Notes: generated from the sequence alone by a model not told the origin. Numbered from the stretch's first letter, positions 18,706-27,055 are shown. The stretch is 64,000 nt of DNA from Kineosporia babensis (GCF_021129305.1 NZ_JAJOMB010000001.1:124001-188000); one strand, 5' to 3'. Made by a program: numbers and translations.

Positions 18706-19983
18706 TCAGCAGGAACCGTTGTCCACCCAGACGTCCTGGGCGTTCGCACCCGGCTTGTCCCCGTACGTCCACCATTTGGCCGTCCACGCGTGCGCGTTGT
18801 AGGAAACCTTGGCCCCGCCGTTGTAGGCGGTGGTGGCGTTCCAGGCAGCCAGCCCGTTGCACCCGGTGGTGGGCGGGTTGGTCGTGGTCGGAGGGGTGGT
18901 GGGCGGTGTCGTGGGCGGGTTGGTGGTGGGCGGGTTGGTGCCGCCGCCACCGGGCAGGCTGGACAGGTGGCCGCCCACGGTGTTGGCCCAGTTGTAGTTG
19001 TTCGAGGCATCCCAGTTGATCGACCAGGTCATCGCGCCCCGCAGCGTGGGGTACTTGGCCGTCGGCTTGTACGAGCCGCAGTTGGTGCCCATGGTCAGGC
19101 AGTCCAGGGCGTTGTTGACCACCGCCGGGCTGACGTAACCGCTGCCCGCGCCGCTGGTGCTGGCCGGCAGGCCCAGGCCGACCTGGTCGGGGCGCAGATG
19201 ACCATCGAGCAGGATGTCGGCCAGCGCGGTCTGGAAGTCGACCGTGCCCTGGCTGTAGACCTTGCCGTCCCGCCCGAGCATGCTGCCGGAGTTGTAGTAC
19301 TGCGTGTTGACCACCGTGATCAGGTCTTTCACCTGGTCGATGAGCTGCAGGTAGGAGCCGCCGGGCTGGACGTAGATGGTCTCCGGGGCCATGGTCAGCA
19401 CGAAGTTCGAACCGGCCTTGCCGGCCAGGGATTTCAGCGCCGCCGTCATCTGGGTCAGGTTCGGCGCGTTCTCCAGGTCGATGTCCACGCCGTCGAAGCC
19501 GTACTCCTGCATCAGGGCGTAGGTGGTGTCGGCGAAGGCGGTGGCGGCCGCGGCGTTGGGCAGGGTGATCGTGCCGTTCTGCCCGCCGACCGAGATCACC
19601 ACCTTCTGGCCGCGCGCCTTCAGGGTGGCCACGTCGGCCTTGAACTGCGCGTCGGTGTAGCCGCCGAGGGCCGAGGACAGGCCGCTGTCGAGGGTGAAGT
19701 CGATGGCCCCGGCGCGGCTGGGCACCGCATCCGCGAAGGCCACCGCGACGATGCCGTAGCTGCGCGGAACATCGGCCAGTTTCAGGGTTTTGGCGCCGTT
19801 GTTGAAGTTCTGCCAGTACCCGGTGAGCAGATGGGTGGGCAGGCTGGGCGCGGCGCTGGCCGGGCCCGAGGCGAAGAGGGTGGTGACGGCGAACGCCACC
19901 ACGGCCACCAGCAGCGAGAACGTCCCGATCAGGGTGGGGGTGACGCCGCGGGTGGCCGTTCGGACAGAGAGGTGTCGGCTCAT
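18706..19983 (-). CDS. Secreted GH18 chitinase with C-terminal chitin-binding module
   Basis: 425 residues. A long signal peptide (to about residue 44, ASA) precedes a GH18 barrel (~48-340) with the intact catalytic motif DGVDIDLE (residues 164-171, Glu171 acid). It continues with an S-x-G-G strand (ISVGGQNG), a PPTT-rich linker (~355-375) and a CBM5/12-type domain (CNGLAAWNATTAYNGGAKVSYNAHAWTAKWWT). It should hydrolyse chitin outside the cell. The architecture is that of ChiC/ChiD-type streptomycete chitinases. An AT-rich inverted repeat lies about 62 bp upstream. Confidence 0.92.
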   Translation of the reverse strand: MSRHLSVRTATRGVTPTLIGTFSLLVAVVAFAVTTLFASGPASAAPSLPTHLLTGYWQNFNNGAKTLKLADVPRSYGIVAVAFADAVPSRAGAIDFTLDSGLSSALGGYTDAQFKADVATLKARGQKVVISVGGQNGTITLPNAAAATAFADTTYALMQEYGFDGVDIDLENAPNLTQMTAALKSLAGKAGSNFVLTMAPETIYVQPGGSYLQLIDQVKDLITVVNTQYYNSGSMLGRDGKVYSQGTVDFQTALADILLDGHLRPDQVGLGLPASTSGAGSGYVSPAVVNNALDCLTMGTNCGSYKPTAKYPTLRGAMTWSINWDASNNYNWANTVGGHLSSLPGGGGTNPPTTNPPTTPPTTPPTTTNPPTTGCNGLAAWNATTAYNGGAKVSYNAHAWTAKWWTYGDKPGANAQDVWVDNGSC

Positions 19984-20044
19984 CGATGGCTCCGGTTCGG
20001 TCAGGGAGGTCCGGCTGGGTCAGGGACAGCCGGCGTTCGAACCC

Positions 20045-20073
20045 GTAATTAGTAAACTTTCCTCACTAATTAC
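20045..20073 (-). promoter_or_regulatory. AT-rich inverted-repeat operator upstream of chitinase
   Basis: A perfect 9-bp inverted repeat, GTAATTAGT-N11-ACTAATTAC, with AAACTTTCCT inside the spacer. It is conspicuous in a region of about 70% GC. It lies 62 bp before the chitinase start, where a repressor would cover or flank the promoter. From memory, such TTAG...AAACTTTCC...CTAA patterns precede actinobacterial polysaccharide-degradation genes and may bind ROK-family repressors; that assignment is inference. Confidence 0.6.
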
Positions 20074-20171
20074 TGTTCATAAAGGTAGCAGCGCTGCGGC
20101 GGTCGAGAAAGCACAGAAAGCGCATTTCACCTTCATTTAGGCAGCTGACAAGCCTGGGCCGTGAAATCCGT

Positions 20172-20201
20172 TTGTTCGCCGAGCGGTCCGGTGCCTATCC
20201 T
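20172..20201 (+). promoter_or_regulatory. Probable promoter of ABC-F leader transcript
   Basis: TTGTTC (20172-20177), an 18-bp spacer and TATCCT (20196-20201) form a reasonable sigma-70-type promoter. Transcription would begin at about 20208, making the leader peptide ATG (20209) nearly or fully leaderless. This is inferred from hexamer similarity only. Confidence 0.4.
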
Positions 20202-20208
20202 CGTGAAC

Positions 20209-20253
20209 ATGTGTGCAGGCACCGCCTTGATGCGGCTCAGGTCCGCCGCCTGA
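20209..20253 (+). CDS. Leader peptide [14 protein letters not shown] upstream of ABC-F gene
   Basis: A 14-codon frame from the ATG at 20209 ends in TGA at 20253, about 110 bp before the ABC-F start. It contains MRLR. An Arg-x-Arg motif causes macrolide-dependent ribosome stalling, and the ErmD leader peptide also carries MRLR. The last codons form a 6-bp GC hairpin with the following bases (20243-20248 with 20254-20259), as expected for an attenuator. A GTG two codons upstream is an alternative start. Leader status is inferred from position, motif and structure. Confidence 0.5.
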   Translation: MCAGTALMRLRSAA

Positions 20254-20322
20254 CGGCGGTCGGTCCCGAGCCCCTCTGACGGCTTTCTCCCGCCGCCGTT
20301 TCCGGCCATCTCGCCGGGCGGC
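20243..20322 (+). promoter_or_regulatory. Candidate attenuator with mutually exclusive hairpins
   Basis: Hairpin 1:2 pairs CCGCCG (20243-20248) with CGGCGG (20254-20259). The second arm can alternatively pair with CCGCCG copies at 20290-20298. That third segment can instead pair with GGCGGC at 20317-20322 to form a terminator-like stem. A ribosome paused on the RLR codons (20233-20241) would open hairpin 1:2. No strong T-tract follows, so translational or Rho-type control is also possible. Confidence 0.4.
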
Positions 20323-20365
20323 TGCTTCAGCGTGCCCGGCTCCGAAACGAGCTGTGGAGAAATCC

Positions 20366-21982
20366 GTGCCTGCCAACACTCCTTTGTCCGCCGACGCCCC
20401 TTTGCCGGCCGGTGACGCCGCCCATCTGCGCGCCGAGCACCTGTTCCTGACTCTCGGCGCCCGCGCGGTACTGAACGACGTCTCGGTCACCGTGTCGGCC
20501 CGCTCCCGTCTGGCCGTGGTCGGCGAGAACGGCCGCGGCAAGACCACGCTGCTGCAGGTCCTGGCCGGCACCCTGGCCCCGGACTCCGGAACCGTGCGGC
20601 GCAACGGCACTTTCGCCCTGCTGGAGCAGACCATGCCAGTGCACGGCGGGCAGACCGTCGGCACGATCATCGAGCAGGCCCTGGCCGCCCCGCTGGCCGC
20701 CCTCAAAGCGTTCGACGCGGCGACCGAAGAGCTTTCGAATCAAACTGAGAACGCGGACGAGCACTACGCCGCTGCGCTCGAGGCCGTGACTCGGCTGGAC
20801 GCGTGGGACGCCGAGCGGCGGGTGGACGTGGCGTTGGAAGCTCTCAACGCCTGTCCGGACCGCAGCCGGGAACTGGCTGCGTTGTCGGTGGGTCAGCGCT
20901 ACCGAGTCCGGCTGGCCTGCCTGCTGGGCGCGCAGTACGACCTGATGCTGCTCGACGAACCCACCAACCACCTGGACGCCGACGGGCTGGCCTTCCTCAC
21001 CGGCCGACTGCAACAGGCGCCCGGCGGGCTGGCCGTGGTCACCCATGACCGGGCTCTGCTCCACGACCTGGCCACCGACTTCCTGGACCTGGATCCCAGT
21101 CGCGACGGACGTCCCAAGTTCTATACCGGCGGCTACCCCGGCTGGCAGGACGGCCGCCGGGCCGAACGCGCCGCCTGGGTGGCCGACCATGCGGAGCAGG
21201 TGGCCGAGCATCAGCGTCTGGCGCAGGCCGCTGACCAGGCTCGCGACCGGCTGAGCACCGGCTGGCGCCCCGACAAGGGCACCGGCAAACATCAGCGGCA
21301 GTCGCACGCGCCGGGCGTGGTGCAGGCGTTCAAGCGCCAGCAGGAGGCGCTGGAGGCCCACCGGATCACCGTGCCCGAGCCACCGGCCGAGCTGACCTTT
21401 CCGCAGCTCACGATTCGCAAGGGGGCGCCGCTGCTGACCTGCACCGCGGTCACCGTCGAGGGCAGGCTGAGCACTCCGGTCAGCCTGCAGCTCAGCGGGG
21501 GCGACCGGCTGCTGGTGACTGGGCCGAACGGGGTCGGTAAGTCGACTCTGCTGGGTGTTCTCACCGGCGGGCTGCTGCCGAGCACCGGCACCCTGAAAAC
21601 GGCCAAGGGAGTCACCGTTGCGATCGTTGGCCAGGAGGTGCTGCCCTGGCCGGCCGAGCGCACCGCCCAGCAGATCTACGACGCCTACCCGACCGAGCAG
21701 CCCAAACCCTCGCTGGCGTCCTCTGGTCTGCTCGATCCGCAATCCCGGCGGACCCCGGCCGGACGCCTGTCGCACGGCCAGCAACGACGGCTCGACCTGG
21801 CCCGCCAGCTGGCCCGCCGACCCGACCTGATCGTCTTCGACGAGCCGACCAACCACCTGTCGGCGACGCTGGTGGACGAGCTCACCGAGGCGCTCGCGAG
21901 CACGCCGGCCGCGGTGGTGGTGGCCACGCACGACCGGCAACTGCTCAACGACCTGGCCGACTGGCCAAGGCTCTCGCTCTAG
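20366..21982 (+). CDS. ABC-F family ribosome-protection ATPase
   Basis: About 538 residues from a GTG at 20366 with GGAG six bases upstream (20354 is an alternative). Two ABC domains lie in one chain without membrane segments. Domain 1 has GENGRGKTT, a degenerate signature LSVGQRYR and [10 protein letters not shown]; domain 2 has [17 protein letters not shown] and [11 protein letters not shown] charged linker separates them (~275-345, Gln/Arg-rich). ABC-F proteins act on ribosomes, and antibiotic-resistance members displace drugs from the peptidyl-transferase centre. The preceding leader peptide supports an inducible resistance role. The spectrum cannot be told. Confidence 0.88.
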   Translation: MPANTPLSADAPLPAGDAAHLRAEHLFLTLGARAVLNDVSVTVSARSRLAVVGENGRGKTTLLQVLAGTLAPDSGTVRRNGTFALLEQTMPVHGGQTVGTIIEQALAAPLAALKAFDAATEELSNQTENADEHYAAALEAVTRLDAWDAERRVDVALEALNACPDRSRELAALSVGQRYRVRLACLLGAQYDLMLLDEPTNHLDADGLAFLTGRLQQAPGGLAVVTHDRALLHDLATDFLDLDPSRDGRPKFYTGGYPGWQDGRRAERAAWVADHAEQVAEHQRLAQAADQARDRLSTGWRPDKGTGKHQRQSHAPGVVQAFKRQQEALEAHRITVPEPPAELTFPQLTIRKGAPLLTCTAVTVEGRLSTPVSLQLSGGDRLLVTGPNGVGKSTLLGVLTGGLLPSTGTLKTAKGVTVAIVGQEVLPWPAERTAQQIYDAYPTEQPKPSLASSGLLDPQSRRTPAGRLSHGQQRRLDLARQLARRPDLIVFDEPTNHLSATLVDELTEALASTPAAVVVATHDRQLLNDLADWPRLSL

Positions 21983-22950
21983 GTCCCCAGGTCCCAGGGC
22001 ATCCGGACCACGACCTTGCCCTGTTCCGGGGTGGGGTTGAGGGCCAGCCGGTAGGCCGCCTCGATCTCCACCGCGTGCAGAACGTCGGTGACGTAACCGG
22101 TCTCGAGCTCCGGATGCTCGGCGAGGTAGGTATCGGCCTCGGCGAGCATCCGGCGCCGCTGCAGCGTGACCCCGGAGCGCAGCACCAGGTTCTTGCGCTG
22201 CACCTGGCGCAGGTTCACGGTCTGGGCCGCCTCGTCGACGATGCCGAACTGGTACACCTGCCCGTTGAAGGCGGCCACCCGGATCGCGTCGTTCAGGGTG
22301 CCGGCCTGGTGCCCGATGCACTCGATCACGATCTGGGGCTCGAGCACCACGTCGCGGGCCCAGCGGTCGGTGGAGGCCCAGACCACCTCGTCCACCCCGA
22401 AGCGGGCGCCGATCCTGGTGCGGTTCACCCGGTCCACCCCGATGATCCGGCCGGCTCCGCGCGAGCGCAGGACATGGCTGAAGAGCAGGCCGATCGGCCC
22501 GAGCCCGAGCACCACCACGTCCTGGCCGCGCACGTCGCCCAGCTGCTCGACGGCGTACAGGACGCAGGCCAGAGGCTGCAGAGCGACGGCGATCTCGGGC
22601 TTCAGCTCGGGCCGGTAGGCCGCCACCTCCTCGCCGTTGGTGGTCAGGTACTCGACCACCCCGTCCGAGCGGGTGGCCCAGCCGACCACCTGGTCACCGA
22701 CCTGGTGCGCGGGGTGGGCCGAGGCCACCACCTCGCCGGTGATCTCGTGCAGCGGGAAGCCCGGTTCCCCGAACATGCTGTCCTTCAGGGTGCCCTCGGG
22801 CGTCGTGGCGCCCCGGAAGAAGACCAGGTCACTGCCGCAGATACCACCCGAGGTGGTGCGCAGCACCACCTGCCCCGAGCTCGGCGCCTCGGGCTCAGGC
22901 ACCGAGCACCGCTCGAACCGGCCCGGCCCCGCCATCCGATAAGCCCACAT
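21979..22950 (-). CDS. Zinc-type MDR alcohol dehydrogenase-like protein
   Basis: About 323 residues from the ATG at 22950, which has GGAGGG eight bases upstream; an earlier in-frame codon lacks one. It has a GroES-like N-terminal domain (GGICGSD with a catalytic-zinc Cys; [11 protein letters not shown]) and a Rossmann domain ([10 protein letters not shown], then an acidic VDRVNRTR). The four-Cys structural zinc lobe of classical ADHs is missing, as in several MDR subfamilies. The substrate is unknown. It is convergent with the ABC-F gene, and their stop codons overlap by 4 bp. Confidence 0.82.
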   Translation of the reverse strand: MWAYRMAGPGRFERCSVPEPEAPSSGQVVLRTTSGGICGSDLVFFRGATTPEGTLKDSMFGEPGFPLHEITGEVVASAHPAHQVGDQVVGWATRSDGVVEYLTTNGEEVAAYRPELKPEIAVALQPLACVLYAVEQLGDVRGQDVVVLGLGPIGLLFSHVLRSRGAGRIIGVDRVNRTRIGARFGVDEVVWASTDRWARDVVLEPQIVIECIGHQAGTLNDAIRVAAFNGQVYQFGIVDEAAQTVNLRQVQRKNLVLRSGVTLQRRRMLAEADTYLAEHPELETGYVTDVLHAVEIEAAYRLALNPTPEQGKVVVRMPWDLGT

Positions 22951-23034
22951 GCTGCTCACCCTCCACCCGTCAACCACACCGTTGCAGAGGGTCAGGCTAA
23001 GCGCCCAAGACGAATTCGGGCAGATCCGGCGGGC

Positions 23035-23775
23035 TCAGCCTTCGAGCTCGGCGAGCCACTCGGCGTAGGTCTGGGTGCCGTGCACCGCGCCCGGCCCGGC
23101 AACCAGCGTGCCGTCGCGCATCGCCCGGCCGGAGGCCCCCGGAACCGGTAGTGGGATCACGAAACCGCGCCGGCCAGTGCGTTTCAGGTAGGCCCGGACC
23201 ATCTCGACCATCCGCTCCTCGCGCGGGCCGCCGAGATCGGGGACCCGCCCGGCCGCGGGCTTCAGGGCCAGATCAACCAGGTGCTGCGCGACCTCGCGGG
23301 CCGCCACCGGCTGGTTGCGCATCACCGGGATCAGGTGCACCGGGCCCAGGCCGATCTGCCCCAGGACCTGCGGGGCGAACTCGTGGAACTGGGTGGCGCG
23401 CAGGATGGTCCAGGGCACCTCGCCGGCCTCGATCAGCCTCTCCTGCAAGAGCTTCCCGTGGTAGTAACCGCTCGGCGCATGGTCGATGCCGACGATCGAC
23501 AGGGCCAGGTGGTGGCGCACCCCGGCGACCTGCTCGGCGGCCAGCAGGTTCCTGGCCACGGCGCCGAAGAAGCCCTCCGAGGCGGCCCGGTTCAGGGTGG
23601 ACACCGAGGTCACGTCGATCACGGCGTCCACGCCGGCCAGGTCAAGACCCTGCCCGGTGACGAGGTCCACGCCCGCCGAGCGGGTGAGCAGGACCGGGTC
23701 GTGGCCGCGTTCGGTGATCACGTCGATCACGGGCCGGCCCACCCGGCCGGTGCCGCCGGCCACCGCGATCCTCAT
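23035..23775 (-). CDS. NmrA-like/atypical SDR NAD(P)-binding protein
   Basis: 246 residues with an N-terminal Rossmann motif (VAGGTGRVGRPV), no SDR YxxxK catalytic pair obvious, and the conserved LSIVGIDHAPSGYYHGKLLQERLIEAG segment of NmrA-like proteins. It is the second gene of a two-gene operon; its start overlaps the stop of the paralogous gene at 23772-24500 (ATGA). These proteins act as NAD(P)-dependent reductases or redox sensors. The pair is divergent from an Rrf2 regulator that probably controls it. Confidence 0.8.
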   Translation of the reverse strand: MRIAVAGGTGRVGRPVIDVITERGHDPVLLTRSAGVDLVTGQGLDLAGVDAVIDVTSVSTLNRAASEGFFGAVARNLLAAEQVAGVRHHLALSIVGIDHAPSGYYHGKLLQERLIEAGEVPWTILRATQFHEFAPQVLGQIGLGPVHLIPVMRNQPVAAREVAQHLVDLALKPAAGRVPDLGGPREERMVEMVRAYLKRTGRRGFVIPLPVPGASGRAMRDGTLVAGPGAVHGTQTYAEWLAELEG

Positions 23776-24500
23776 CGCTGAGCCTCCTGCCAGGCGGCCA
23801 GGGTGATCGGCGAGATCGTGGCCTCGCCGAGTGGCACGAGGCTGTCCTGCTCGACCTTCGCGCCCGCGTACAGGGCCTTTTCGTCGGCGACCACGTCGGC
23901 CTGTGGCATTGCGAGGCGGATGAACTCGGCCAGCCCGAAGCGCTGCGGGCCGGCCACGTCGAGGCGGGTGTTGCGCGGTTCGCCCACCGCGACCTCGGCC
24001 AGGATCCGGGCGACCTCGGCGGAGGCGATCGGCTGGACCGAGGCGGTGGGCAGATGCACGGTGTCGCCCTGCTGGGACATCGCCGCGATACCGGCTGCGA
24101 ACTCGAAGAACTGGGTGGCCCGGACGATCGAGAAGCCCGCCGCCCCGGCCGTGGCTGCTTCTTCCTGGGCGACCTTGGCCAGCATGTACCCGCTGTCGGG
24201 CACGCGATCGGCGCCGACGATGGAAAGCACCACGTGGTGCCCCACCCCGGCCTCCGCCTCGGCCTTGAGCAGGGTGGCGGTGGAGGTGGTGAAGAACTCC
24301 TGGGCAGCGGCGAAGTCGGGGGTGTTGGACACGTCCACCACCACCTGAGCCCCGGCCAGGGCGGCCGCCACGCCCTCGCCGGTGATGGTGTCGACGCCGG
24401 TGGACGGCGAGGCCGCGACCACCTCATGCCCCTGCTCGCTCAGCATGCCGACCACTTGCGAACCGATCAGACCGCTGCCACCGATCACGACGACCTTCAT
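23772..24500 (-). CDS. NmrA-like/atypical SDR NAD(P)-binding protein (paralogue)
   Basis: 242 residues with Rossmann motif VIGGSGLIGSQV and the same central block (LSIVGADRVPDSGYMLAKVAQEEAATAGAAGFSIVRATQFFEF) as its downstream neighbour, so the two arose by duplication. It is the promoter-proximal gene of the pair. Two identical 23-bp inverted repeats lie between its start and the divergent Rrf2 gene. Substrate unknown; quinone, nucleotide-sugar or redox-sensing roles occur in the family. Confidence 0.82.
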   Translation of the reverse strand: MKVVVIGGSGLIGSQVVGMLSEQGHEVVAASPSTGVDTITGEGVAAALAGAQVVVDVSNTPDFAAAQEFFTTSTATLLKAEAEAGVGHHVVLSIVGADRVPDSGYMLAKVAQEEAATAGAAGFSIVRATQFFEFAAGIAAMSQQGDTVHLPTASVQPIASAEVARILAEVAVGEPRNTRLDVAGPQRFGLAEFIRLAMPQADVVADEKALYAGAKVEQDSLVPLGEATISPITLAAWQEAQR

Positions 24501-24524
24501 GACCTGTCACCTCTTCGCTCGGTA

Positions 24525-24581
24525 ACTCGGACCTTTCTTGTCCGAGTAACTGAACTGTACTCGGACAAGAACAGTCCGAGT
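24525..24581. promoter_or_regulatory. Twin Rrf2 operators in divergent promoter
   Basis: Two copies of ACTCGGAC-N7-GTCCGAGT lie at 24525-24547 and 24559-24581, with identical perfect 8-bp arms, different 7-bp spacers and centres 34 bp apart. They sit between the divergent NmrA-like operon and the Rrf2 gene. The right-hand copy abuts a possible -10 (TACGAT, 24586-24591). Dimer binding should repress both directions. Confidence 0.8.
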
Positions 24582-24597
24582 CAACTACGATGTGCGG

Positions 24598-25086
24598 ATG
24601 AAGATGTCCGACGGCGTGGAGTGGGCAGTGCACTGCTGCGTGGTGCTCACCGCCGCCGACCGCCCGGTGCCGGCCGCCCGACTGGCCGAGTTCCACGACG
24701 TCTCGGGCAGCTACCTGGCCAAGCAACTGCAGGCGCTGTCCCGAGCGAAGATCATCCGGTCGGTCCAGGGCAAGGACGGCGGCTACACGCTGGCCCGGCC
24801 GCCCGAGGAGATCTCGGTCTACGACATCGTCCGGGCCGTGGACGGCGGCCGGCCCGCCTTCGTCTGCAGCGAGATCCGCCAGCGCGGGCCCTTCGCCGGC
24901 ACCCCGGAGCAGTGCCTGGAGCCGTGCGGCATCGCTCGCACCATGGCCGTGGCCGAGCGGGCCTGGCGGGATTCGCTACGCGGGGTCACCGTGCTCGATC
25001 TGGCCTCCGAGGTCGCGGCCAAGACCGACAGCACCCGGGCCGGGCGAATGCTGACCTGGCTGAACGGCCAAGAGCAGGACGCGTGA
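24598..25086 (+). CDS. Rrf2-family transcriptional regulator
   Basis: About 162 residues with an N-terminal winged helix (YLAKQLQALSRAKIIRSVQGKDGGYTLARPPEEISVYDIVRAVDG is the Rrf2 signature). Three Cys follow (FVCSEI, QCLEPC; spacing Cx15Cx3C), unlike the Cx5Cx5C of IscR. The ligand may thus be a different iron-sulfur cluster or a thiol switch. No ribosome-binding site precedes the ATG at 24598 and a -10-like TACGAT lies 7 bp upstream, so the mRNA may be leaderless; a GTG at 24592 is an alternative start. It probably binds the twin operators directly upstream. Confidence 0.9.
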   Translation: MKMSDGVEWAVHCCVVLTAADRPVPAARLAEFHDVSGSYLAKQLQALSRAKIIRSVQGKDGGYTLARPPEEISVYDIVRAVDGGRPAFVCSEIRQRGPFAGTPEQCLEPCGIARTMAVAERAWRDSLRGVTVLDLASEVAAKTDSTRAGRMLTWLNGQEQDA

Positions 25087-25149
25087 GCACCGTTACCATT
25101 TCGTAAGCTAGCCTCGCAGGGCACCACGACCCGATCAAAGGAGACGTTC

Positions 25150-25746
25150 GTGACCCTGGGTAGGCAGATCGCCATCTCATCCGTGGCCGGCGCCCTGGTT
25201 GTCGGTCTGGCCGGCACCGCGAGTGCGGCCGTGCCGAAGTGTCAGGGCAAGCGCGCCACCATGGTCGGCACCTCGGCCGCCGACACCCTGATCGGCACCG
25301 ACGGGGACGACGTGATCGTCGGTCTGGCAGGCAACGACTTCATCGAGGGCAACGGCGGCAACGACCTGATCTGTGGCGGCGACGGCAACGACGTCATCTC
25401 CGGAGGCACCGGCAACGACCGCGTCCAGGGCGACGCCGGGGTGGACCTGATCTCCGGCAATTCTGGAAACGACCGGCTATGGGGCGGTTCCGGCACCGAC
25501 ACGATCCTCGGCGGGGCCGGCGCGGACAAGATCTACGGCAATTCTGGCGCCGACAAGATGTCCGGAGGCACCGGCAACGACTACCTATCCGGCGGTGACG
25601 GCGCCGACGACCTGCGCGGGAATGCCGGGAACGACACGCTTCTGGGCGGTGAGGGGGCCGACTACCTGGCCGGTGGCGCGGGTAAGGACAAGCTTTCCGG
25701 TGGGGCGGGCGCGGATTCCGTCTACCAGGGCAATGGGACCCGCTGA
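25150..25746 (+). CDS. Secreted RTX-like calcium-binding repeat protein
   Basis: 198 residues from a GTG with AAAGGAG upstream. A Sec signal peptide (to about residue 27) is followed by a short region with two Cys (KCQGK...LICGG). About a dozen imperfect GGxGxDxux nonapeptides then run to the C-terminus, which ends YQGNGTR. The repeats should wind into a calcium-filled parallel beta-roll outside the cell. No enzymatic or type-I secretion signal domain is attached, which is unusual for RTX proteins. It is a close paralogue of the next gene. Confidence 0.85.
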   Translation: MTLGRQIAISSVAGALVVGLAGTASAAVPKCQGKRATMVGTSAADTLIGTDGDDVIVGLAGNDFIEGNGGNDLICGGDGNDVISGGTGNDRVQGDAGVDLISGNSGNDRLWGGSGTDTILGGAGADKIYGNSGADKMSGGTGNDYLSGGDGADDLRGNAGNDTLLGGEGADYLAGGAGKDKLSGGAGADSVYQGNGTR

Positions 25747-25906
25747 CAAAACCGGACGAACCCTGATGAAAAACTGTGGAGCAGGTCACAGATCATAACG
25801 CCGCGGCGTTGGTGACCGATCAGTACCGTCACAGTCCCGCGGGCATTCTCGCGGCAGCAGCCCGGATCCCACGGACGGGAACCGGACGAATTCAGGGAGC
25901 ACCTTC

Positions 25907-26515
25907 GTGAACGTGCGTAAGCGTTTTGCGATCCTCAGCATGTCGGCCGTCGTCCTCGGCGCCCTGGCGCTGGGTACCGCCGGTTCGGCGCAGGCCGCCC
26001 CGCTGAAGTGTGGCGGCAAGACCGCGACCATCGTCGGGACCAACGGCGACGACTCGCTGGTCGGCACCCAGGGCGTCGACGTGATCGTCGCCCTCGGCGG
26101 GGCCGACTACATCGAGGGCCGGGGCGGCAACGACATCATCTGCGCGGGCAAGGGCGACGACCTGATCAGCGGGGGCGCCGGGAACGACAAGATCTACGGC
26201 GACGCGGGCTTCGACCAGATCCTGGCCGGCGCGGGCAACGACCTGGTGTACGGCGGCAGCGGCGACGACGTGATCCTCGGCAACTCGGGCAACGACAAGC
26301 TCTACGGTGACGCGGGTATGGACATCATCACCGGCGACGCGGGCAAGGACTGGATCAGCGGCGGCAAGGGTGACGACATCCTGACCGGTGGTTCCGGTGT
26401 CGACACGATCTACGGCAACGCCGGCAGCGACGTGATCGGTGGCGACAGCGGCAAGGACAAGCTGTACGGCGGCACCGGCCGCAACTACATCTACCAGGGC
26501 AGCCTGCCCAAGTAA
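25907..26515 (+). CDS. Secreted RTX-like calcium-binding repeat protein (paralogue)
   Basis: 202 residues from a GTG with AGGGAG upstream. It has the same architecture as the gene at 25150: a Sec signal peptide ending near AQA, a KCGGKTATIVGTNGDD start, a second Cys (IICAG), and GGxGxDxux repeats ending YQGSLPK. The 160-bp gap between the genes repeats the decamer ACCGGACGAA near 25754 and 25881, suggesting tandem duplication including flanking sequence. Role unknown; adhesion, calcium buffering or matrix function are possibilities. Confidence 0.85.
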   Translation: MNVRKRFAILSMSAVVLGALALGTAGSAQAAPLKCGGKTATIVGTNGDDSLVGTQGVDVIVALGGADYIEGRGGNDIICAGKGDDLISGGAGNDKIYGDAGFDQILAGAGNDLVYGGSGDDVILGNSGNDKLYGDAGMDIITGDAGKDWISGGKGDDILTGGSGVDTIYGNAGSDVIGGDSGKDKLYGGTGRNYIYQGSLPK

Positions 26516-26526
26516 CAGCTTCGAGG

Positions 26527-26554
26527 ACGCCCGGCCGCTGCGGTGGCCGGGCGT
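26527..26554. terminator. Bidirectional terminator after the RTX-like genes
   Basis: A perfect 10-bp stem (ACGCCCGGCC 26527-26536 with GGCCGGGCGT 26545-26554) and an 8-nt loop, 11 bp after one stop codon and 10 bp before the stop of the convergent gene. It is followed by TCTC, not a long T-run. Confidence 0.7.
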
Positions 26555-26564
26555 TCTCGCGTCC

Positions 26565-27035
26565 TCAGCCGGGTGTTGAGAGCGTGCCCCAGCTCCAGCC
26601 CGAGATGTGCTCGATCCGGCCCCGCCACAGCACCGGATCGCCCGGCGGGGTGGGCACGAACGTCTCCCCCATCACGTACCGAGCGTTCTTCAGGTGCAGG
26701 TACTCGTACTCCTCGGGCCGCGGGTCGTTGCGCATCGGCTCGATCACCTCGGTGACCGCCTCGTGCAGGCCCTTGTTCAGGTAGCGGCGCAGCGAGGTGG
26801 CGATCGACTCGCCGCCGTTCATGGTCTGGCCCAGCAGCCGCAGCCATTCGTCCTGCCCGACCAGGGCCCCGGAGACCAGGGCTCCGTCCACCGCCACGGT
26901 GATCCCGAGCTCGAACGAGGCCTGCTCGGCGATGCTGGCGAACAGTCGCAGGATCGGGTCCCCCGCAGCGACCGGCACCGGCTCCAGCGTCATCGTGCCC
27001 ATCGCCAAGGTGTCGTCGCTCATGTGGCTGTGCAT
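26565..27035 (-). CDS. Hypothetical protein, weakly GvpU-like
   Basis: About 156 residues from an ATG at 27035 (27023 also possible); neither has a clear ribosome-binding site. The segment FASIAEQASFELGITVAVDGALVSGALVGQDEWLRLL resembles the gas-vesicle accessory protein GvpU (hydrophobic strand pair, VSGxLVG, then EYxxxx), but this is from memory and weak. The C-terminus (YLHLKNARYVMGE...LWRGRIEHISGW) looks like further beta strands. No other gas-vesicle gene is in the window. It lies 20 bp downstream of the MerR gene on the same strand. Confidence 0.5.
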   Translation of the reverse strand: MHSHMSDDTLAMGTMTLEPVPVAAGDPILRLFASIAEQASFELGITVAVDGALVSGALVGQDEWLRLLGQTMNGGESIATSLRRYLNKGLHEAVTEVIEPMRNDPRPEEYEYLHLKNARYVMGETFVPTPPGDPVLWRGRIEHISGWSWGTLSTPG

Positions 27036-27055
27036 CGGCAGCGGGGTGACTCGGC

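Noticed and set aside
20327-22321. A 664-codon minus-strand frame antisense to the ABC-F gene
   Set aside because: The plus-strand frame has full ABC motifs and a ribosome-binding site; the antisense frame is GC-driven.
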